Positions 27,675 to 35,985 are shown, counted from the stretch's first letter. The stretch is 64,000 bases of DNA from Rhizobium sp. BK376 (GCF_004341625.1 NZ_SLZG01000007.1:219232-283231), one strand, 5' to 3'. The notes: generated by a model from the sequence alone, not told the origin. Translations and numbers: made by a program.

Positions 27675-28505
27675 TCAATCGGTGCGCGCCCAGAGTTCTT
27701 TCACCCGCTCCATCAGCAGCAGTGCTTCTTGCCACCGGTCGGTGATATCCTCTCCGTTGCGACCGGTGATGGCGTAGGGCTTTGGACCAAGCTCACAGGT
27801 AAAGGCAAGAATATCATCAGGCCCTGCCCGGCGTCGCCAGCTGCGAAAACCGTACTCCCACCATTCCATGAAAAGATCGAGCCATGGCCGATGATGTGGA
27901 AAGGAGATTTCTATCTGCACCTGTTCTCGCGAAGCGACGCGGCCATGGAAGGACCACGAACTGTCAAGGATGCGATGGATCATGTCATGGTTTTCCGCCG
28001 ACACGGGCCAGGCGAATTCACGGCCGACAAGAAAATGCGATAGATCGCCGAGTAGCCGTAGGTTGGGAAGCTGATCCAGGAGGTCCAGCGTGAAGAAGAG
28101 ATCGGTGGTCATCCGATCGCGATGGGTCTCGATATAGACCGGGATCCTCGCCTCCTCACTCAGCCGCTGCCAGCCTTCAAGCAAGGGAAGACAGTCTTCG
28201 ATGCGGCGAAGCCGGACATCCGGCTGCAGACAGATATGAGCAACACTAAATTCGGCGGCATTCTCGAGCACTGGCTTCAGGTCGTCTACACTCCTAGGGA
28301 AACATTGACCTTCAGCCTTCAGACCGTGGGGCTTCAGAAGCGAATGCAGGCGGCTGACATAGCCGCGGTCGTACCAATGGGCGCTGACGCCACCGAAGCC
28401 AGCTTCTGCGATCTGCTCAATACTTTCCTCGAGCGAGAGTTCCGGCTGGATGGCGCTGCGGCGTTCCATGGCCCAGAGCGACTGGAAGACATTCAGGGAC
28501 TGCAT
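27675..28505 (-). CDS. Sugar phosphate isomerase/epimerase-like protein (MocC-like)
   Basis: A 276-residue xylose-isomerase-like TIM-barrel protein: SLEESIEQIAEAGFGGVSAHW, later YIETHRDR, LLGDLSHFLVGRE and a CELGP segment, containing the Glu/Asp/His residues expected to bind a metal. Proteins of this type act on inosose and inositol derivatives (IolE/IolI, MocC). It has an 18-bp inverted repeat 67 bp upstream that matches the one before the oxygenase operon, so it is likely part of the same regulon as the moc-like genes. Confidence 0.75.
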   Translation of the reverse strand: MQSLNVFQSLWAMERRSAIQPELSLEESIEQIAEAGFGGVSAHWYDRGYVSRLHSLLKPHGLKAEGQCFPRSVDDLKPVLENAAEFSVAHICLQPDVRLRRIEDCLPLLEGWQRLSEEARIPVYIETHRDRMTTDLFFTLDLLDQLPNLRLLGDLSHFLVGREFAWPVSAENHDMIHRILDSSWSFHGRVASREQVQIEISFPHHRPWLDLFMEWWEYGFRSWRRRAGPDDILAFTCELGPKPYAITGRNGEDITDRWQEALLLMERVKELWARTD

Positions 28506-28571
28506 CGACGCCTCCTCAGTGGTCGTGTGATACTAGACATCATAAAGCTGTTCCGGTGGCGAGACGCTGCT

Positions 28572-28589
28572 TTGATTTCTTTTGATCAA
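28572..28589. promoter_or_regulatory. Putative LacI-type operator, copy 2
   Basis: TTGATTTCTTTTGATCAA is an imperfect inverted repeat between the LacI-regulator stop and the isomerase start. It matches the perfect repeat at 33622-33639 in its outer bases: TTGAT-N6-TGATCAA. It probably lies in the isomerase promoter region. Confidence 0.55.
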
Positions 28590-28600
28590 TTTGGCGGCGC

Positions 28601-29641
28601 CTAGACGTTCTCGGCAGTGATCGTAAGGAAGCGTATGGGATCGGCGACGACCTCCGTGCGGATGACGCCGAGCTTATGAAGGATGATATCAACGGAACGG
28701 CGCGCCTGCACTTCCGGGGTCTGATCGATGCAGATGTTCATCAGTCCTGACTGGAGATACCGCCTCTTCTTCTCCGTCAGCTCGTGACCGACCCAGAATA
28801 TCGCGCGTCGCTTCGCCCATTGCTGCAGGACGACCGCGACCCCTTCGTCGCCTCCACCCGCCGAATAGACCCCGATAATATCCTGGTCACGATGAAGCGC
28901 CTCCCCGAGCGTCTCGGCAATCCGCAGCTCGTCGTCCTGCCCCAGGATCGTATGCGAGAAGTGGTGTTTCGACGATTGGCCGGCCGCCAGGAAGTCCGAA
29001 AAGCCCCTTGTCCGGTCACGATGGCCATTGTAGGTGCCGCTATGGCAGATGGAAACGAATGACCCCGCGCGCGTGGAAAGCATACCGGCCATGTAATAGG
29101 CGGCCGTCCGCCCGGCAGCATAGTTGTCGATGCCGACATATGGGAGACCGCCATCGTCGCAGCGTGTCACGATCTGGACGACCGCGACGCCTGATTCCTG
29201 CACCTCGCGAAGGGCACGGGTCACCAGCGGATCGTCTTGCGCGCATATTATGAGCGCCGAACGACGAAGGGTCGAGTTCGCTATGTGCCGCGCCATCGCC
29301 ACCGGGTCGTTCTCCCTAACGAAGGTTCTGTGGAGGATGATCGACCGATCCAACGAAGCTGACATTCTTTCAAATGCGTGATTGAGGCTGGCGAAGAAAC
29401 TCGAATCCGGCCGCACCAGAATGACTTCGATGCGCAGCGCGCTACGATGCATCTCGCTATCGCGAATGCCGTAGTTGAGCTTCCTGACGGCTCTGGCGAC
29501 CCTTTGAGCCGTCTTCTCCGTGACGCCTCCTCGCCCATTGATGACACGCTCGACGGTCGCAGTTCCAACGCCCGCCTCCCTGGCGACGTCCTTCAGTGTG
29601 GCCTTCTTCAAAGCGCGCCTCCGCCGCATGATCAGCTTCAT
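28601..29641 (-). CDS. LacI family transcriptional regulator
   Basis: A 346-residue regulator. The N-terminal HTH reads ATLKDVAREAGVGTATVERV followed by the hinge NGRGGVTEKTAQRV; the rest is a periplasmic-binding-like sensor domain (VILVRPDSSFFASL, FWVGHELTEKKRRYLQSG). ATG 29641 is used; ATG 29629 is an alternative. It is encoded just downstream of the ferredoxin reductase on the same strand, next to the isomerase. It is the best candidate to bind the two TTGAT-N6-TGATCAA sites flanking the moc-like genes; the effector is likely an inositol-like compound. Confidence 0.88.
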   Translation of the reverse strand: MKLIMRRRRALKKATLKDVAREAGVGTATVERVINGRGGVTEKTAQRVARAVRKLNYGIRDSEMHRSALRIEVILVRPDSSFFASLNHAFERMSASLDRSIILHRTFVRENDPVAMARHIANSTLRRSALIICAQDDPLVTRALREVQESGVAVVQIVTRCDDGGLPYVGIDNYAAGRTAAYYMAGMLSTRAGSFVSICHSGTYNGHRDRTRGFSDFLAAGQSSKHHFSHTILGQDDELRIAETLGEALHRDQDIIGVYSAGGGDEGVAVVLQQWAKRRAIFWVGHELTEKKRRYLQSGLMNICIDQTPEVQARRSVDIILHKLGVIRTEVVADPIRFLTITAENV

Positions 29642-29835
29642 CAAATCGCAGCCGGGACGATCATCCGGCCAGCATGCCAACCGGGCGGCCGGGCCAAAGA
29701 AATCGTCACATCTCCTTGTAGATCGGTCGGGGGCGTTTCAGAAGAGGGAGAGAGGCGTTCTGGGAGACGCCTCTCTCGCATCGGCCAGTTCCCGAGGAGG
29801 GTAGAGACACGGCCGAAGTTGCGTCCGGGCCGCCT

Positions 29836-31041
29836 TCAGGCCGCCCGCAAACTCTTTAGAAGGACCTTCAGATTGACCGCCGGATCGGCCAGCTGCGACG
29901 GATCGGGGGATGCGCCGTTCGCGACAAGCATCTCGGCTAGCTTGATATCCTTGGCGCAGGCATTTCCGACCCCAAGACCCGCGGCCGCGACCAGGCGTCC
30001 ATCGTCAAGGTAGAATTCCAGATCGCCGCCCTCGATCGTCCGCGAAACCTGCGCGTGCCCGGCTGATGGCAGACCGACGACCTGAAGGCTCAGATCATAC
30101 TGGTTCGACCAGAACCAAGGCATCCCGTTGAAGGGTTCGTTTGCGCCTGCCATGTTCCGACCCGCTGTCTCACCTTGCAGGCGGGCGTTTCGCCAACTCT
30201 CGAACCGCATGTGTCCGCCGCCGATCTGAGACACGGCCGAGCAGTCTCCGGCGGCGAAAACGTCGGGCGCGCTCGTCCGCAGAAACATATCGGTCAGGAT
30301 GCCGTTCCCGGTCGATATTCCCGCCTGCTGCGCCAGTTCCGTGTCGGGAACGACGCCGATCGCACCGACAACTAGGTCGGCGGGCACTGCGGTTCCGTCG
30401 GTAAGGATTGCCCCACCTTTCTGAATTTCGGACACGCCCTGCCCCAGATGGAACGCCACGCCTTCCTTCACGTGGTGGAGATGCAGCCTTTCCGCAAAGC
30501 GTGGAGGAACAGCCCTGCCGAGCGGCTTCGAGGCGGCCTCGATGATGCTGACTTTGATCCCGCGTCCGCGGAGCACGGCGGCGAGTTCCATGCCTATCAG
30601 CCCACCCCCAATGATCGCAGCAGATTTAGCGCCCTGCGCGCGGCTGAACATGACGTCGGCGTCCGCATAGGTCCTGAAGTCGAGCGCATGCTGGGCGCCG
30701 ACGCAGTTGAGATGCCTCGGGCTTGCACCCGTCGCAATCAAAAGCTTGTCATATTGAAGCACTGCGTCATCGGTCAGCCTGACAGAATGCGAGGCGACAT
30801 CGATTGCGGAAGCGGAGACGCCTGGAAGATAGCGGATTTCCGTCGCTTCGAGGGCTCCGGCAACGCAGATCTGCTTCATCTGCACCATGCCGTCCGCGAG
30901 CTTCGATAGCGGAGGCCGTTCGTAGGGGAGATGCGGCTCCTTGCCGATCAGGGTTATTGGTCCAACATATCCCGCTTCCCGCGCCATGAAGGCCGCCCGT
31001 GTCCCGCATTCGCCGGCGCCAATGATAACGATGCCGTCCAT
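29836..31041 (-). CDS. Ferredoxin--NAD(P)+ reductase-type FAD oxidoreductase (MocF-like)
   Basis: A 401-residue FAD/NAD(P) protein of the putidaredoxin/rubredoxin reductase family: FAD motif VIIGAGECGTRAAFMARE, LPYERPPLSK, LIATGASPRHL, NAD motif AIIGGGLIGMELAAVLRGRG, and VFAAGDCSAV. It passes electrons from NAD(P)H to a [2Fe-2S] ferredoxin. With the Rieske ferredoxin and membrane oxygenase upstream it completes a three-component oxygenase like MocDEF of rhizopine-catabolising rhizobia. Confidence 0.88.
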   Translation of the reverse strand: MDGIVIIGAGECGTRAAFMAREAGYVGPITLIGKEPHLPYERPPLSKLADGMVQMKQICVAGALEATEIRYLPGVSASAIDVASHSVRLTDDAVLQYDKLLIATGASPRHLNCVGAQHALDFRTYADADVMFSRAQGAKSAAIIGGGLIGMELAAVLRGRGIKVSIIEAASKPLGRAVPPRFAERLHLHHVKEGVAFHLGQGVSEIQKGGAILTDGTAVPADLVVGAIGVVPDTELAQQAGISTGNGILTDMFLRTSAPDVFAAGDCSAVSQIGGGHMRFESWRNARLQGETAGRNMAGANEPFNGMPWFWSNQYDLSLQVVGLPSAGHAQVSRTIEGGDLEFYLDDGRLVAAAGLGVGNACAKDIKLAEMLVANGASPDPSQLADPAVNLKVLLKSLRAA

Positions 31042-31095
31042 GGTTCCTCCGTCGGTGGACGGACTGGCGTGCGACTGCGCGCCAGTCGCGATGGC

Positions 31096-32040
31096 TCAGT
31101 TCTTGTGGGCGTATTCGTTCATGTTCTTCGGCGTGACAAGCTCGAACGGAACCATGACTTCCTTCTCAACCGGTTTTCCGCGCGCAAAGGCGACAGCCGC
31201 GTCGATGGCGCTCGCAGACTGTCCCTTCGCATTCTGGAAGACGGTCGCAGCCAGGTCGCCGGCTGCCATGGCCGCAAGGCCGTCCTGCGTCGCATCGATG
31301 CCGATGACGACCTCGTCCTTCATCGACATGCCTGACGCCTTGAGCGCCTGCACCGCGCCGAGCGCCATCTCATCATTGTTTGCAAAGACGACGTCGATCG
31401 GCCGCCCGGCAGTGATCCAGTTGGTCGTCATGTCCATTGCGTTTGTGCGCTGCCACAGGGCCGATTGTTCGTCGGCAATGGTCGTGCCCTTGCAGTCACC
31501 GGCGGCCAGAGCACCCTTGAAAGAATCGGTGCGGTCGTGCGACGCCTGATGTGCGAGGTCGCCCATCAGAATGTAGACCTGCGCGCTGTTTTCCTTCTTC
31601 TTCGCCTTGAGCAGATCGCAAGCTGCCTGGGCTGCCAGCCTGCCCGCATCGGTTTCCTTCGAGCCTATGTAGGCTTCCCGGTCGGGAAGCTTTGCGACGT
31701 TGGAAGGCTCCAGGTTGAGATAGACCAGCGGGATCTTCGCCTTGTTCGCGGCCTCCGTTATGGCCGGGGCCGCAGAGGCGTCTGCAAGCGTCAGGATGAT
31801 GGCGTCGACCTTTGCGGCGATGAAGTTGTTCACTTGGTTTATCTGCTTCGAGATATCCGTCTGTGCGTCCTCCACCTGTACGGTCACGCCGCCCACCTCG
31901 GCGGCGCGCGCCTGGATGCCCTGTCGCAGAAGGGTCTGGAAGTTGTTGTCGAAGCTCTGCATCGAAACGCCGATCGTCTCGGCAGATGCCGTGCCAGCCA
32001 TCAGGGCGGCAAGGGCTGCCGCCACCAAAGTCATTCTCAT
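31096..32040 (-). CDS. Sugar/inositol-type ABC substrate-binding protein (MocB-like)
   Basis: A 314-residue periplasmic binding protein of the RbsB/IbpA type. Signal peptide: MRMTLVAAALAALMAGTASAE. Then IGVSMQSFDNNFQTLL, DAQTDISKQINQVNNFIA, VDAIILTLADASAA, FANNDEMALGAVQALKASG and VVIGIDATQDGL, the pentose/inositol-binding pattern. It sits within the ferredoxin-oxygenase operon, matching MocB, the rhizopine-binding protein. No ABC permease or ATPase lies near it, so it must use a transporter encoded elsewhere. Confidence 0.88.
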   Translation of the reverse strand: MRMTLVAAALAALMAGTASAETIGVSMQSFDNNFQTLLRQGIQARAAEVGGVTVQVEDAQTDISKQINQVNNFIAAKVDAIILTLADASAAPAITEAANKAKIPLVYLNLEPSNVAKLPDREAYIGSKETDAGRLAAQAACDLLKAKKKENSAQVYILMGDLAHQASHDRTDSFKGALAAGDCKGTTIADEQSALWQRTNAMDMTTNWITAGRPIDVVFANNDEMALGAVQALKASGMSMKDEVVIGIDATQDGLAAMAAGDLAATVFQNAKGQSASAIDAAVAFARGKPVEKEVMVPFELVTPKNMNEYAHKN

Positions 32041-32118
32041 GTCATCCTCCCATTGGATGCCGGTCCATCCAGAAAAGCATGCCGGAGGCCTTCGTGGCCC
32101 AAACGGAATCTCACGGGA

Positions 32119-32433
32119 TTACGCGAGGGCCACGCGAACCTCACCGTCGACAACCTCGGCGGGATAGGTCTTCAGGTTCTCGCAGGCGGGCAGCCGCATC
32201 GCCTCGCCCGAACGGTAGTCGAAGGCTCCGGAGTGCTTGGGACACTCCACCTCGAAATCCATCACCAGTCCGTCGGCGAGGTGAACCGCCTCGTGGGTGC
32301 AAAGGCCTGCGGTGCAGTAGACGCTGTCGTCCGGTGCGCGGAAGACCGCAAAGGTGCGACCCCCGTGATCGAAGCGGATGACGCCTTCCTGTTCGATGTC
32401 CGAAAGCGGGCCGACCAATACCCAGTTGCTCAT
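32119..32433 (-). CDS. MocE-type Rieske [2Fe-2S] ferredoxin
   Basis: A 104-residue Rieske ferredoxin. The cluster ligands are in CTAGLCTHEAVHL (Cys and His) and CPKHSGAFDYRSG (Cys and His), the C-x-H...C-x2-H pattern. It is the electron carrier for an oxygenase. ATG 32433 overlaps the stop of the upstream membrane oxygenase gene, so the two are translationally coupled. Together with the reductase it mirrors MocE. Confidence 0.9.
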   Translation of the reverse strand: MSNWVLVGPLSDIEQEGVIRFDHGGRTFAVFRAPDDSVYCTAGLCTHEAVHLADGLVMDFEVECPKHSGAFDYRSGEAMRLPACENLKTYPAEVVDGEVRVALA

Positions 32434-33464
32434 TTTGCAGCCTCCTGGACGTCGCCCCTCGCCTTGCGGGCCGCAAGCTTCTCCTTGCGCTTGCGGTAGC
32501 GTTCCTGCATGCGCGCATCGCCTTCCGCGGAACCGTCGTGCCAGGTGCCGAACCATTTATCGAGCGGGATCAGCGCGTCGCCGTAGTTCACCTCGAAGAA
32601 TTTGTGATGCAGGTAATGAGCATAGGCGTGGCTGTCGACCAGCTTGTCGTCGCCGACCTCGACCTTGTCGAAGCCGACATGTCCGGGGATCGCTCCGAAG
32701 CCTGCATAGTGAAGCTGGTAGAGCATGATAATCGGATTGGACGGCAGGATAAGATGATAGAACGCAGTTCCGAAATAAAGCAGGTGCTCCACCGGATGCA
32801 TGGAAAGCGAGGACCAGGGCGACGGGTTCACGGAGTTGTGGTGCACCGAGTGGACCCATTTGTAGAGAGGCGGCGTGTGGATCAGCCGGTGGATGCAGAA
32901 GAAGTGGAACTCGTGGATGATAGGAACAACCAGCGCAACGCAAGCCAGCGTCCAGGGACGTTCCGCAAAACTCAGCCACGGCGCATAGCCATTGGCATAG
33001 GCCCAGAGCATCGCAACCTCGACCGCAGTCCAGACGGTCACGCCGGACAGGAAGGTCCGCAGAATGTTGTCAAGGTTCTGGCTCTCGAACCAGAAGGCCT
33101 TGCTCTTCTGCTCCGCCGGAAACTTTCCATTGTATTTAAAGCGGTTCTCCTGCCTTTTCAGCACATAGAGATGGAGCTCCAAGGCGCCGAAGAAGAAGAA
33201 CACGCAGATCGCGTTGACGACGTAGAGCCACGCAATCCAGCCGACACCCAAGGTCCGCATCGTCTCCATCGGCGGGATGACCCATGCCCAATAGGCGACG
33301 GCAGAAGCCGCGAAAATGAGATTCCATGGAAAGAAGTAGTACGGCAACCACGTCAGGATCGCCTTGATGCGGGTTGGGAAAAGGAACAGCGGCGCATACT
33401 GGACAGGATCGTTCGGCGCCCAGTCTCCGCGCTTGTTGCGAACTCCATATTCGAGGTCGTCCAT
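32430..33464 (-). CDS. Sterol desaturase/fatty acid hydroxylase family membrane oxygenase (MocD-like role)
   Basis: A 344-residue membrane protein with several hydrophobic segments and the three histidine clusters of membrane di-iron hydroxylases: HEFHFFCIHRLIH, HSVHHNS and HAYAHYLHHKFFE. The C terminus is basic and helical. Chemistry: O2-dependent hydroxylation or oxidative demethylation with electrons from a ferredoxin. The coupled Rieske ferredoxin and downstream ferredoxin reductase supply these. In the rhizopine pathway such an oxygenase removes the O-methyl group of 3-O-methyl-scyllo-inosamine; that substrate is inferred here from context only. Confidence 0.88.
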   Translation of the reverse strand: MDDLEYGVRNKRGDWAPNDPVQYAPLFLFPTRIKAILTWLPYYFFPWNLIFAASAVAYWAWVIPPMETMRTLGVGWIAWLYVVNAICVFFFFGALELHLYVLKRQENRFKYNGKFPAEQKSKAFWFESQNLDNILRTFLSGVTVWTAVEVAMLWAYANGYAPWLSFAERPWTLACVALVVPIIHEFHFFCIHRLIHTPPLYKWVHSVHHNSVNPSPWSSLSMHPVEHLLYFGTAFYHLILPSNPIIMLYQLHYAGFGAIPGHVGFDKVEVGDDKLVDSHAYAHYLHHKFFEVNYGDALIPLDKWFGTWHDGSAEGDARMQERYRKRKEKLAARKARGDVQEAAK

Positions 33465-33781
33465 TTCATCTCCTCCGGGCCGGACACCATTGCCGGCCAG
33501 CTCAACTGGAACTGAAGGAGAGGACTGATTGGCGCGTTTCTGCGACCCGCCCCCAAGGGACGGCCGGCTCTCCTCCTTGGAGAGAAATTACCATTGCGGA
33601 GGTTGCAAACCGAAAGGTAACTTGATCAAAAATGATCAATCGAGAATGGGCCTGGAGCCCCTGAACAGAAGACCCGGACACGGTTCGTTGGGGCCGACAA
33701 GCGATCGCGTCCCGATCGGATCGCTTTGGACGCCTCGCAATGTGCGTGCCCCGAAGAGGCACGCCCCGTTTCAGCCTGCCG
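33465..33781. other. Intergenic region, moc-like promoter area
   Basis: A 317-bp stretch without a convincing gene between the start of the membrane-oxygenase gene and the end of the SDR gene. It contains the perfect 18-bp inverted repeat at 33622-33639 and should hold the promoter of the moc-like operon. Confidence 0.6.
33622..33639. promoter_or_regulatory. Putative LacI-type operator, copy 1
   Basis: TTGATCAAAAATGATCAA is a perfect inverted repeat (7-bp arms, 4-bp centre) 158 bp upstream of the membrane-oxygenase start. A second, slightly degenerate copy lies before the isomerase gene at 28572-28589. Both belong to the cluster that encodes the LacI regulator. Confidence 0.6.
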
Positions 33782-34528
33782 TCAGCGGAAACCGCCGCTG
33801 GCAACCAGTCGCTCGCCCGTCAGCCAGCGCGCATCGTCGGAAGCGAGGAAAACCGCGATCGCGGCGATATCGTCCGGTTGGCCGACACGACCGAGCGGCG
33901 TTTGGGCCACTGCATTGCGCTCAAAATCCGAACCGATGAACCCGGCGGTGTGAGTACCCTCCGTCTCGACAATACCCGGAAGGATGCCATTGACCCGGAT
34001 TTTGCGCGGACCCAATTCATGGGCAAGCACGCTGGTGATGGCGTCCACCGCTCCCTTGGTCCCAGTGTAGACGGAGGAGGCCGGCGGCGCCAGGCTGGTC
34101 ACCACGGACGAGATATTGATCACGCTACCGCCCTCACCAATGTGCTTGACCGCCGCCTGGGTCGTCAGCAGCAAGCCCAGCACGTTCACATCGAACATGC
34201 GGTGGTAGTGCTTCTCGGTAATTTCCTCGATCGCCCCGAATTCGTAGACGCCGGAATTGTTGACCAGAATGTCGAGATGGCCGAATTCCCTGACCGCAGC
34301 GTCTATCAGTCCCTTTGCCTGCTCGGCCTTGGAGACATCGCCCTGGACCGCGATCGCCTTGCCGCCGGCCTCGCTGATTGCCTGCACGACGGCATCCGCG
34401 CCCGCCTTGCTCGAAGCGTAATTCACGACGACCTGCGCGCCTTCAGCGGCCAGCGCCTTGGCGATGGCGGCACCGATCCCCTTGGAGGCTCCCGTCACAA
34501 CGGCGACTTTTCCAGCGAGCTTCGACAT
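33782..34528 (-). CDS. SDR family oxidoreductase (FabG-like)
   Basis: A 248-residue classical short-chain dehydrogenase: cofactor motif VVTGASKGIGAAIAKAL, LVNNSG, catalytic serine in NISSVV, and the YTGTK catalytic Tyr/Lys motif, ending in ASGGFR. ATG 34528 has AAGGAACGAAC upstream; longer starts run into the promoter region. It is divergent from an ArsR-type regulator, which probably represses it through the palindrome at 34579-34597. Substrate unknown. Confidence 0.92.
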   Translation of the reverse strand: MSKLAGKVAVVTGASKGIGAAIAKALAAEGAQVVVNYASSKAGADAVVQAISEAGGKAIAVQGDVSKAEQAKGLIDAAVREFGHLDILVNNSGVYEFGAIEEITEKHYHRMFDVNVLGLLLTTQAAVKHIGEGGSVINISSVVTSLAPPASSVYTGTKGAVDAITSVLAHELGPRKIRVNGILPGIVETEGTHTAGFIGSDFERNAVAQTPLGRVGQPDDIAAIAVFLASDDARWLTGERLVASGGFR

Positions 34529-34578
34529 GTTCGTTCCTTTCGACCAGGATTGCCGCCGGAATTGACGGCTTGTTCCAT

Positions 34579-34597
34579 AGTTCAGAAATTCAGAACT
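34579..34597. promoter_or_regulatory. Putative operator between SDR and ArsR-type regulator
   Basis: AGTTCAGAAATTCAGAACT has AGTTC/GAACT inverted arms and an internal TTCAGAA repeat. It lies 51 bp before the SDR start and 38 bp before the regulator start, the expected place for an autoregulated divergent operator. Confidence 0.5.
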
Positions 34598-34634
34598 GTT
34601 GATACCAATGTCAAGTGCCCCTATATAAAAATTC

Positions 34635-34979
34635 ATGAGACCGCTCTTTCACCCAGCAATCGAGGACGTTCGGCCCGAAGCGATCCTGTATGCCCTCTCC
34701 GATCCGGAGCGGGTCGCCATCTATGCGCAAATTGCGGGCATCGGCTCTGGGGGCACCTGCACTGCCTTTTCCAATTTGGGCGCACGCGTCATCCCCAAAT
34801 CGTCGCTATCGCAACATATCAAAGTGCTGCGTGAGGCAGGCCTCATCCGGTGTGAGCGCCATGGCGTGGAGATGCGCAATCATTCGCGCTGCATGGAGGT
34901 GGACGACCGCTTTCCCGGTCTCCTTGCGGCGATTCTGAGCGCTTACGGACCGCCTCCCGGAGAGGCGAAAGCAGGTTGA
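34635..34979 (+). CDS. ArsR-type winged-helix regulator
   Basis: A 114-residue regulator of the ArsR/SmtB fold: YALSDPERVAIYAQI, then the recognition region KSSLSQHIKVLREAGLIRCER and the wing HGVEMRNHSRCMEVDDRFPG. The VEMRNHSR segment resembles HTH regulators that control quinone reductases or SDR enzymes. Divergent from the SDR gene and likely its repressor. The metal-binding ELCVC motif of classical ArsR is absent. Confidence 0.82.
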   Translation: MRPLFHPAIEDVRPEAILYALSDPERVAIYAQIAGIGSGGTCTAFSNLGARVIPKSSLSQHIKVLREAGLIRCERHGVEMRNHSRCMEVDDRFPGLLAAILSAYGPPPGEAKAG

Positions 34980-35157
34980 AGCGGGTTGTTAGGCCCGCAA
35001 GCTACAGCGGGAACGCTTCCGGTTTGAGCGGATGGGACGAATTCGGAAGCGACGGCCTGTTGCGGTAGCTTTTCGGTAGCGCAGCAATCCCGGTTGTGGT
35101 TCGGCTCGAGTGAACATCCACCACATGCACTGTAGGATCGACGAGGCAGGCTAGTTG

Positions 35158-35658
35158 TCAGCGAAGTCGCGGGTCGGAACTCCCAGGATCGAGACCGACG
35201 GCATGGTGATCGAATTCGTCGAACTCGTTGAGAGCAATGCGCACCTCGACCGCCAGGATGATAAGCGCCGCCGCGAGGAGAGAAAGCGCGACCAGAAACA
35301 GGAAGCCGGCACCAAGCACGTGCTGCCGCCCGAAAAATGCGCTGATGAACGAGAAGATGACCAGAAGCGTGGCCACGACACCGCTGATGACCGCGTAGAA
35401 TATGGCCCTGTTGACGAGCCGCGCCCGTCGCCTGAGCCTCGGCAGATCTGCCCTTAGATGGCTCATTGCGTGCTCGTTTTCGGGGAGCGTGTTCAGGTCG
35501 CGTATGCGGTCCAGAATCCCGTTCAGGCGCGATGACAACAGCGAAACGAAGCCTGCTACTGCCCCCAGAAGAAAGGAGGGGGCAATAGAATGCGAGATGA
35601 CCTGAGAGACCTGATCGGGCGACGGGGCGTTGAGCAGATCGGATAGCACGGGGTTCAT
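35158..35658 (-). CDS. DUF2721 domain membrane protein
   Basis: A 166-residue protein with three hydrophobic helices: SHSIAPSFLLGAVAGFVSLL, AIFYAVISGVVATLLVIFSF and LGAGFLFLVALSLLAAALII, followed by an acidic tail. RLNGILDRIRDL and RRRARLVNRAI between the first and second helices fit DUF2721. ATG 35658 lies 11 bp after the stop of a small secreted protein gene, so the two are probably cotranscribed. Function unknown. Confidence 0.8.
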   Translation of the reverse strand: MNPVLSDLLNAPSPDQVSQVISHSIAPSFLLGAVAGFVSLLSSRLNGILDRIRDLNTLPENEHAMSHLRADLPRLRRRARLVNRAIFYAVISGVVATLLVIFSFISAFFGRQHVLGAGFLFLVALSLLAAALIILAVEVRIALNEFDEFDHHAVGLDPGSSDPRLR

Positions 35659-35669
35659 TGGAGGCCGGC

Positions 35670-35885
35670 CTAAATGTGGTGGATGGGATTGTCGTCCAGG
35701 TCGACCGCCTGTCCGTCCTTCAGCGCCGCAATTGCGTCCTTTGGAAGCAAGCCGTCCTTGAAAGGCGGGTCCGCCGGCGCCTCGCAACGCGCCTGTCGCA
35801 ACGTGTCGGATTTTGTCGCTTCCTGCGCAACCGAGGGATTCGCCAACAAGAGTGCAAAAGCGAATATTGCCAACTGCCATCTCAT
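35670..35885 (-). CDS. Small secreted protein
   Basis: A 71-residue protein with a signal peptide (MRWQLAIFAFALLLANPSVAQ) and a short mature part holding one cysteine (RQARCEAPADPPFKDGLLP). ATG 35885 is used; a GTG at 35894 is an in-frame alternative. The third copy of the 17-bp motif found before the sulfatase and FGE genes lies about 85 bp upstream in the same orientation. Function unknown. Confidence 0.6.
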   Translation of the reverse strand: MRWQLAIFAFALLLANPSVAQEATKSDTLRQARCEAPADPPFKDGLLPKDAIAALKDGQAVDLDDNPIHHI

Positions 35886-35968
35886 TACACCCACCCCGCT
35901 ACGCCACTCCTGACTGAAGGCTGCACGAGCTTCCGGATAGCGATGGTACAGGCGATGCGTCCCAAGGG

Positions 35969-35985
35969 AAGTACGTTACAGTAAA
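35969..35985 (-). promoter_or_regulatory. 17-bp upstream motif, copy 3
   Basis: Read on the minus strand it is TTTACTGTAACGTACTT, one base different from the copy before FGE (8078-8094) and three from the copy before the sulfatase (5387-5403). It points toward the small secreted-protein gene starting at 35885. Confidence 0.55.
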
